A stretch of DNA of 64,000 nt from Desulfolithobacter dissulfuricans. Its GTDB lineage: Bacteria; Desulfobacterota; Desulfobulbia; Desulfobulbales; Desulfobulbaceae. The position numbers and the translations under genes are program-made. Numbering within the stretch: position 1 is the first letter of the stretch; each line of letters opens with the position of its first letter. The stretch lies in assembly GCF_025998535.1 (NCBI RefSeq), contig NZ_AP024233.1, positions 3,186,001 through 3,250,000 of the forward strand, in the 5' to 3' direction. The notes beneath the pieces were generated by a model, which was given only the letters and a program-made list of their open reading frames with translations, was not told the origin of the DNA and did no database searches. Below, one piece after another: positions 58,690 through 64,000 of the stretch.

Positions 58690-58736
58690 GGCTGCTGCTC
58701 AATCGTTTTCCTGGATCCGTAAGCTGAACGCCTCTG

Positions 58737-60002
58737 TCACCGGTTCATGTTCTTGCGTAAAATTCCGTGGACCTCTGCCTGGTTCAGTTCCGGTTCGGTT
58801 CGGAGAATCACCCTGTTGCCGGGATTGGCCCGATCCAGTTCCTCGCCCCGGGCGCTGATCATGCCGGTCACGATACAGGAAACCGTCTCCAGACCACGGC
58901 CAAGATACTCAACCCGGTCACCGGTCTTGAGGACATTGCGGGTCTCGATCTCAAGCGGCCTGATCCCGCGGACTATGCCCACCGGCGCAAATCCCTGAGC
59001 TGTACGCATTGTATCATAAAGCATGGCGTCAGCTGAAGGGCGGCCATCAAAAAAATTCTGGGTCTGACCCCGGGTCCCTGTTTTCTCTATTTCTTCCGAA
59101 AAGTTATGTGGCAGAATAATTTTGCGCGGATCCTCTCCGGCCTGCAGCCGGGAACCGATCCAGTCCAGGGCCGCCCGGTAGACCCTGACCACGCTCCCCA
59201 CATACCCCATGGATTTCATCCGTCCCTCGATCTTGATGGAATCGACCCCGGCCTCGACAAGCTCGGGCAGGCGGGGCAGCAGACAGAGATCCTGGGAGTT
59301 GAAGATATAGGTCCCCCGCTCGTCTTCCTCCACCGGGAAATACTGGCCCGGCCGCTTCTCCTCAACCAGGTGATACGAATAACGGCAGGGATGGGCACAG
59401 TCGCCCTGGTTGGCGTCCCGGCCGGTGAAATAGTTGGAGAGCATGCAGCGGCCTGAATAGGAGATACAGAGCGCGCCATGGACAAAAATCTCCAGTTCCA
59501 CGTCGGTGGCATCCCTGATCTGGCGGATCTCCCCGATGCCCAGCTCCCGGGCAAGGTTGAGCCGCCGCACCCCCTGCATGGCCCAGAAACGGGCACTGGC
59601 CGCATTGGTGACATTGGCCTGGGTGGACAGGTGAAGCACCATCTCCGGTACCGTCTCCCTGGCGGTGAGGAGGATACCGGGATCGGCGATGATCAGCCCG
59701 TCCACGCCGATGTCGGCCAGGAAACGAAGATACTCCGCCAGGCCGGCAAAATCTCGGTTATGGGCAAAGATGTTGACCGTGACATAGACCCGGACCCCAT
59801 GTTCATGGGCATAGGCCGTGGCCTGGCGCATCCCCTGGTCATCAAAATTACCGGCCCGGGCCCGCAGGCTGTAGTTCCTGCCGCCCAGGTAGACGGCATC
59901 GGCCCCGTAATGGATAGCGGTGACCAGTTTCTCGAAATTCCCGGCCGGGGCCAGCAGCTCGGGCAGCCTGATATTTTTTTTACTCTGTTTTTCCAGTGTC
60001 AT
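58737..60002 (-). CDS. U32-family protein, TrhP/YegQ-like
   Basis: A 421-residue U32 protein. It starts PELLAPAGNFEKLVTAIHYGADAVYLGGRNYSLRA, the family N-terminus, and carries the signature EIFVHGALCISYSGRCMLSNYFTGRDANQGDCAHPCRY with the conserved cysteines. The C-terminal part has PHNFSEEIEKTGTRGQTQNFFDG and a small barrel domain. TrhP (YegQ) takes part in prephenate-dependent 5-hydroxyuridine formation in tRNA. Old annotation as a collagenase is probably misleading. It lies 47 bases upstream of the U32-like gene. Confidence 0.9.
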   Translation of the reverse strand: MTLEKQSKKNIRLPELLAPAGNFEKLVTAIHYGADAVYLGGRNYSLRARAGNFDDQGMRQATAYAHEHGVRVYVTVNIFAHNRDFAGLAEYLRFLADIGVDGLIIADPGILLTARETVPEMVLHLSTQANVTNAASARFWAMQGVRRLNLARELGIGEIRQIRDATDVELEIFVHGALCISYSGRCMLSNYFTGRDANQGDCAHPCRYSYHLVEEKRPGQYFPVEEDERGTYIFNSQDLCLLPRLPELVEAGVDSIKIEGRMKSMGYVGSVVRVYRAALDWIGSRLQAGEDPRKIILPHNFSEEIEKTGTRGQTQNFFDGRPSADAMLYDTMRTAQGFAPVGIVRGIRPLEIETRNVLKTGDRVEYLGRGLETVSCIVTGMISARGEELDRANPGNRVILRTEPELNQAEVHGILRKNMNR

Positions 60003-60096
60003 GGTGTACCTCTACGGGATAGAATTGGTAAGAGAGGTACCGTAATTGGCCGGGAAAGTCCAGCGCTGTGCCCGGCCCCGGCAGGAGTTCTCAACC

Positions 60097-60858
60097 ATGG
60101 CTGACATCACCATCATCGACACCCACACCCATCTGGGCGACCGGAATTTTGATCCGGACCGGGAAGAGGTTCTGGCCCGGGCTGCGACAAAGGGCGTCCA
60201 GGCTGTCATTGCGGTGTCCGAGACCATCGAAGACGCCCTTCGCAACCTGGAGCTGGCAGGGAGCCACCCGATGATCCTCCCGGCGGCCGGGCTCTATCCC
60301 GGCTGTGTCTCCCTGGAAGCGTGTGACCAGATGACAGCTCTCATACGGGCTGCGGCGGACCGGCTGGTCGCCATCGGCGAGGTGGGGCTGGATTACCGGC
60401 TGGCAAAGGAGGACGAAGAACGGCGGCTGCAGCGCCAGGTCTTTGCTGCGTTTATCCACCTGGCCAGGGAACTGGACCTTCCCCTCAACATCCATTCCCG
60501 CTCCGCCGGGCGCCATGTGGTGGCCATGCTCCTGGACGAAAAGGCGGAGAAGGTGCACCTGCACGCCTTTGACGGCAAATGGTCCGCGGCCCGGCCAGCG
60601 GTGGAAGCGGGCTGGTATTTTTCCATTCCTCCGTCGATTGTCCGTTCGCGCCAGAAACAGAAACTGGCCCGCCACCTGCCCCTGGCCAGCCTGCTCCTGG
60701 AAACCGACAGCCCGGTGCTGGGCCCGGAACCGGGAATCCGCAATGAACCGGCCAATATCCTGGTGGCTGCAAAAGCGGTGGCCGAGCTGAAACGCATTCC
60801 CGTGGAAGAGGTTCTGGCCGCGGCCCGGGAAAACAGTCGAGCACTGTACGGCATATGA
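60097..60858 (+). CDS. TatD-family metal-dependent hydrolase
   Basis: A 253-residue TIM-barrel deoxyribonuclease-type protein. Metal ligands are seen in IIDTHTHLGD (start), IGEVGLDYRL, NIHSRSAG, HAFDG and LLLETDSPVLGP. CAGGAG lies 8 bases before the ATG chosen (MADITIIDTH); the frame extends upstream without a site. TatD enzymes act in DNA repair or D-Tyr-tRNA quality control; the actual substrate is uncertain. It is divergent from the U32 pair. Confidence 0.9.
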   Translation: MADITIIDTHTHLGDRNFDPDREEVLARAATKGVQAVIAVSETIEDALRNLELAGSHPMILPAAGLYPGCVSLEACDQMTALIRAAADRLVAIGEVGLDYRLAKEDEERRLQRQVFAAFIHLARELDLPLNIHSRSAGRHVVAMLLDEKAEKVHLHAFDGKWSAARPAVEAGWYFSIPPSIVRSRQKQKLARHLPLASLLLETDSPVLGPEPGIRNEPANILVAAKAVAELKRIPVEEVLAAARENSRALYGI

Positions 60859-61018
60859 AAACATTTCTCCTAAGATCGGCCAGGTATCATCCGCAAATTA
60901 CAGGCGAACAGATAGACGATTTATCAGCTCTAAACAGTTGACTTATCCTCCCGGTGCTCTACTTTACAGCTACACTCATCAGCAACAAACCAGTCCGTTC
61001 GAGAAGGAGGATAGTGCC

Positions 61019-61315
61019 ATGCTGAAGAAAAATTACACCAAGACAGGGCGCCGTTGTCGGGTGACCTTCAAGTATCCCAACGAAGAACAGGCAAAAACTG
61101 CGGTCCTGGCCGGAGATTTCAACCAGTGGTCCACCGACGCCACCCCGATGAAAAAACTGAAAGATGGCTCCTTTTCGGTGACCATCACCCTGCCGGCGGG
61201 CCAGTCATACGGCTACCGCTATGTGCTGGACAATACCACCTGGGTTAACGATCCGGCGGCAGACCGATACGTGGCCAACGAGTTCGGTGAACAAAACTCG
61301 GTGGTCGAACTCTGA
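61019..61315 (+). CDS. Glycogen-binding-domain (isoamylase early set) protein
   Basis: A 98-residue single-domain protein. VTFKYPNEEQAKTAVLAGDFNQWSTDATPMKKLKDGSFSVTITLPAGQSYGYRYVLDNTTWVNDPAADRYVANEFGEQNSVVEL matches the CBM48/AMPK glycogen-binding fold, with the usual GDFNxW and YxYRYVxD motifs. GAAGGAGG is 8 bases before the ATG. Such free-standing domains are common in sulfate reducers and presumably bind glycogen or a similar glucan. No glycogen enzyme lies in this window. Confidence 0.85.
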   Translation: MLKKNYTKTGRRCRVTFKYPNEEQAKTAVLAGDFNQWSTDATPMKKLKDGSFSVTITLPAGQSYGYRYVLDNTTWVNDPAADRYVANEFGEQNSVVEL

Positions 61316-61366
61316 TCCACCGGCCCGAACACAACACCTTACTACTCCCTAAATTGAGTATCCAGT

Positions 61367-62149
61367 ATGGATATCCCCTATTTTCATGTCGATGCCTTTA
61401 CCGATCAGGTCTTCAAGGGTAACCCGGCCGGTGTCTGCCTGCTGGAAGGGTGGCCCGCAGACTCCACCCTCCAGGCCATCGCGGCGGAAAACCGCCACTC
61501 GGAAACCGCCTTTCTGAGCCGGGATGGGGCTGACTGGCGCCTGCGCTGGTTCACCCCGTCCATGGAGGTGGATCTCTGCGGTCACGCCACCCTGGCCGCC
61601 GCGGCCGTCCTTTTTGCACAGGAACTCATCCCCACCGACCGGGTGCAGTTTCAGACCATGAGCGGTCCTTTGGCCGTGGAGCGATCGGAGAACGACCTCT
61701 ATGTGCTCGATTTTCCAGCCCGTCCGGCCCAGTCCGTCGAGATTCCGGCAGGGTTGGTGGAAGGGCTTGGCCAGGCACCGCTGGCGGTCTACAAATCACG
61801 GGACCTGCTGACCATTTTCAACAGCGAGGAGGAAGTTCGGAGCCTGAAGCCCGACTTTGTCCGGCTGGCCACCCTGGACTGCCTGGCGGTGATCGCCACG
61901 GCCCCCGGAGAGGAGGTGGACTTTGTCTCCCGCTGCTTTGCCCCGGCCGCCGGCATTGACGAGGACCCGGTCACCGGCTCGGCCCACTGTACTCTCATCC
62001 CCTACTGGGCCCACCGGCTGGAACGGAAAAAACTCCACGCCCGCCAGATCTCGGCCCGGGGCGGAGAGCTACTGTGCGAAATGGCCGGGGAGCGGGTTCT
62101 GATCGGCGGTCGGGCCACCCTCTACCTCTCGGGAACCATCCACCTCTGA
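61367..62149 (+). CDS. PhzF-family isomerase
   Basis: A 260-residue PhzF-type protein. Catalytic Glu46 sits in NRHSETAFL, and the other half-site motifs are DLCGHATLAAAAVLF and GIDEDPVTGSAHCTLIPYWA. Two similar halves form the active cleft. The founding member isomerises a phenazine precursor, but most family members, including this one with no phenazine genes nearby, have unknown substrates. It lies 51 bases after the glycogen-binding gene. Confidence 0.9.
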   Translation: MDIPYFHVDAFTDQVFKGNPAGVCLLEGWPADSTLQAIAAENRHSETAFLSRDGADWRLRWFTPSMEVDLCGHATLAAAAVLFAQELIPTDRVQFQTMSGPLAVERSENDLYVLDFPARPAQSVEIPAGLVEGLGQAPLAVYKSRDLLTIFNSEEEVRSLKPDFVRLATLDCLAVIATAPGEEVDFVSRCFAPAAGIDEDPVTGSAHCTLIPYWAHRLERKKLHARQISARGGELLCEMAGERVLIGGRATLYLSGTIHL

Positions 62150-62212
62150 CATAAATTTCGGGCCCGATTTTGCCGATAAAGAGCACAAATAGAAAACATC
62201 AATTTTTTCTAT

Positions 62213-62252
62213 TCGAACTTTTCTTGACAATCCACTCTTTTCAGTTTAGAGA
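62213..62252 (+). promoter_or_regulatory. Promoter-like element with 18-mer shared with 18.4 kb
   Basis: TCGAACTTTTCTTGACAA contains TTGACA (62224-62229), with TAGAGA 17 bases on. It could drive the HTH gene 160 bases downstream. The other copy, at 18445, lacks a fitting -10. The rest of the gap 62150-62413 shows no gene. Confidence 0.35.
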
Positions 62253-62413
62253 TGCTCCCGACCATCTGGTTCAGAAACAACTTTTTTCCCGTTTCCCCCG
62301 CCTGATTTTTATATTCTGCTTCTAAGAAAAACTGTAATAAAATTCTTGCTCTTTGTGACACACTGTAGTACACGAGTAATGGTAACCACTATCTTTCACC
62401 ATGCGGACCAGTC

Positions 62414-62788
62414 ATGAACAAAGAACAGTTTTCCAAAGCTAGATCCATTCTTGGCAAGACCCAGAAACAGCTTGCTCAGCTCCTTGGAGTTTCCCTCAAG
62501 GCGGTGCAGAGTTATGAGCAGGGCTGGCGTTCCGTTCCCCTGCACGTCGAACGGCAGGTCTATTTCCTGCTTGTCAACCGTCGCCAGAAGGATCAGCCCA
62601 GGAAACGGAAGGATTGCTGGACCCAGAAAAAATGTTCCAACAAGAAAAACTGCCCGGCCTGGGAATTTCAGGCAGGCCATCTCTGCTGGTTCCTCAGCGG
62701 TACCCAGTGTGACTGCACGGTGGACAAAGACTGGAAAGGCAAGATGGAAGTATGTCGCAACTGCGAAGTTCTTGCCTCGCTCCTCTGA
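62414..62788 (+). CDS. HTH regulator with cysteine-rich CW-type tail
   Basis: A 124-residue protein. Residues 5-45 form an XRE-like helix-turn-helix (SKARSILGKTQKQLAQLLGVSLKAVQSYEQGWRSVP). Residues 66-118 hold eight cysteines in CWTQKKC...CPAWEFQAGHLCWFLSGTQCDC...CRNC, a two-CW-type domain seen chiefly in delta-type anaerobes and probably binding metal. It may sense metal or redox state, which is inference. It stands alone between PhzF and mnmA. Confidence 0.8.
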   Translation: MNKEQFSKARSILGKTQKQLAQLLGVSLKAVQSYEQGWRSVPLHVERQVYFLLVNRRQKDQPRKRKDCWTQKKCSNKKNCPAWEFQAGHLCWFLSGTQCDCTVDKDWKGKMEVCRNCEVLASLL

Positions 62789-62948
62789 CAGACCAGTGAG
62801 AGCCGCTCGCACAGGACATTTTCAGCGGTCTTGAAAACAGCCCGAAGCCCGAGGCTACCCGGCGCTGCCTGCTCCTTTCAGTTCCCTTTCCCGCCCCGTG
62901 GAAAAGTCCCCGGTATCCGTCTAACCCACGACAGATTCAGAGTTGCCC

Positions 62949-63989
62949 ATGAAAATCGGTATGGCCATGAGCGGTGGCGTTGACTCCAGCACAGGAGCGG
63001 CGCTCCTGCGCAGGCAGGGTCATGAGGTGCACGGTTTTTTCATGCGGTTGCCGGTTCCGAACCAGGAGGACCAGATCCGCCGGGTCGGGCAAGTTGCCGA
63101 CATGCTGGGGATCCCCCTGCATCTGGTGGACATGGACCAGGTTTTCACCGACACGGTCATCGACTACTTTCTCTCCACCTACCAGGATGGCCAGACCCCC
63201 AATCCATGTATCCGCTGCAACCGTGAGATCAAGTTCGGTTCTCTCCTGGATATCATGCAGGAACATGGCATGGAGCGGGGCGCCACCGGCCATTACGCCC
63301 GTATAGCCACGGACGGGGACAGGCCGGTGATCCGACGGGGCCGGGACCAGCGCAAGGATCAGTCCTATTTCCTCTGCCGGATCCGGCCGGAGCGGCTGTC
63401 GCGGATCCTCTTCCCGCTTGGGGAGCTGCACAAGAAACAGGTCTATGATCTGGCCGAGGAGCTGGGGCTCAGCGGCTTTCGCCAGCAAAAGGAAAGCCAG
63501 GACGTCTGCTTCCTCAGCCACTGCAGCGTGGCCGAGTTTCTCCGCCAACATGGCGGTCCGGAGCTGCCCGGAGATATTGTCGATACCCGGGGCCGGGTGC
63601 TCGGCACCCACCGGGGAATATGGAAGTACACCATCGGCCAGCGCCGCGGTCTCGGCATCCCCGATGCCACGCCCTGGTACGTGGTTGCCCTGGACGGCCG
63701 ACACAACCAGGTGATCGTTGGCAAGGATGAGGAACTCTGGCGCCAGAGCATCGATCTCTGTCAGGTGGAATGGGCCCTGGCGCGGACCATGCCGTGGGAA
63801 GGTCTCATTCAGCTCCGCTCCCGCCACCAGCCGGCCCCGGCCACCGTGACCAGAACTCCCCGGGGCTGGCGTGCGACCTTCCAGAGCCCGCAGCGGGCCA
63901 TCACCCCGGGACAGTTTGCCGCCTTTTATGAAGAGGACCGACTGGTGGGCAGCGGGATTATCGCTATCCCTCCTGAATCCTCAACCTGA
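62949..63989 (+). CDS. mnmA: tRNA-specific 2-thiouridylase MnmA
   Basis: A 346-residue ATP pyrophosphatase that thiolates U34 of tRNAs for Lys, Glu and Gln. The P-loop MAMSGGVDSSTGAALL is at residues 5-20. The cysteine pair is in TPNPCIRCNREIKF and ESQDVCFLS. GATGHYARI and KDQSYFLCRI are further signatures, and the C-terminal barrel ends the protein. I start at the ATG at 62949; a TTG two codons earlier is also open. The gene is complete 11 bases before the window ends. Confidence 0.96.
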   Translation: MKIGMAMSGGVDSSTGAALLRRQGHEVHGFFMRLPVPNQEDQIRRVGQVADMLGIPLHLVDMDQVFTDTVIDYFLSTYQDGQTPNPCIRCNREIKFGSLLDIMQEHGMERGATGHYARIATDGDRPVIRRGRDQRKDQSYFLCRIRPERLSRILFPLGELHKKQVYDLAEELGLSGFRQQKESQDVCFLSHCSVAEFLRQHGGPELPGDIVDTRGRVLGTHRGIWKYTIGQRRGLGIPDATPWYVVALDGRHNQVIVGKDEELWRQSIDLCQVEWALARTMPWEGLIQLRSRHQPAPATVTRTPRGWRATFQSPQRAITPGQFAAFYEEDRLVGSGIIAIPPESST

Positions 63990-64000
63990 GAATCTGACTT

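Overview
The window looks like a chromosomal segment of a GC-rich anaerobic delta-type bacterium, probably Desulfobacterota and perhaps Desulfobulbales-like. The lineage is inferred from gene content and style (rpsA next to an IHF/HU gene, a zinc-finger/receiver protein, an HTH plus CW-type cysteine protein, FmdE, a TIGR01212-type radical SAM protein, paired U32 proteins). No rRNA gene is present to prove it. I recognised no tRNA or rRNA genes.

Layout. 0-3.6 kb: a minus-strand branched-chain amino acid ABC transporter operon (livJ-like, livH, livM, livG cut by the window edge), then a plus-strand EamA exporter. 4.8-16.6 kb: a complete type I-C CRISPR-Cas locus on the minus strand. It runs cas3-cas5c-cas8c-cas7c, then a RhuM/Fic-domain gene, then cas4-cas1-cas2, a leader and an array of 42 repeat units. 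cas8c carries an internal start with a perfect Shine-Dalgarno sequence that would make Cas11c. 16.7-18.6 kb: an IS110-family transposase between inverted copies of a dispersed repeat end. 18.8-24.1 kb: a single 1757-residue gene joining a DEDD-type exonuclease, a RecQ helicase and a UvrD-type helicase. It lies between two near-identical hairpins and beside the broken end of another gene. Together 4.8-24.3 kb reads as an accessory, probably defence, island.

24.3-64 kb is mostly housekeeping: LysE, a rhomboid protease and ilvD; a PilT-like ATPase; rpsA-ihfB; a YrdC/Sua5 protein; guaB-guaA; a NYN/cold-shock fusion, a ferredoxin and a HAD phosphatase; a GtrB/GtrA/GT39-type glycosyl transfer cluster; glucokinase; a TVP38 protein with a flavin disulfide reductase; htrA; a MazG-like hydrolase, a NahK-like kinase and alanine dehydrogenase; a SlyD-type isomerase; an AAR-like membrane protein; a hybrid histidine kinase; tgt-yajC; a spermidine-synthase-like protein; radical SAM, fmdE and two U32 proteins; TatD, a glycogen-binding-domain protein, PhzF, an HTH/CW protein and mnmA.

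Quality note. Three otherwise intact genes (rhomboid, glycosyltransferase, disulfide reductase) are broken at four places, each explained by one missing base in a run of G or C. The CRISPR repeats vary in length in the same way (C5 to C4, G6 to G5). Under-called homopolymers in the assembly are therefore a live explanation, and those breaks should not be taken as biology without checking reads.
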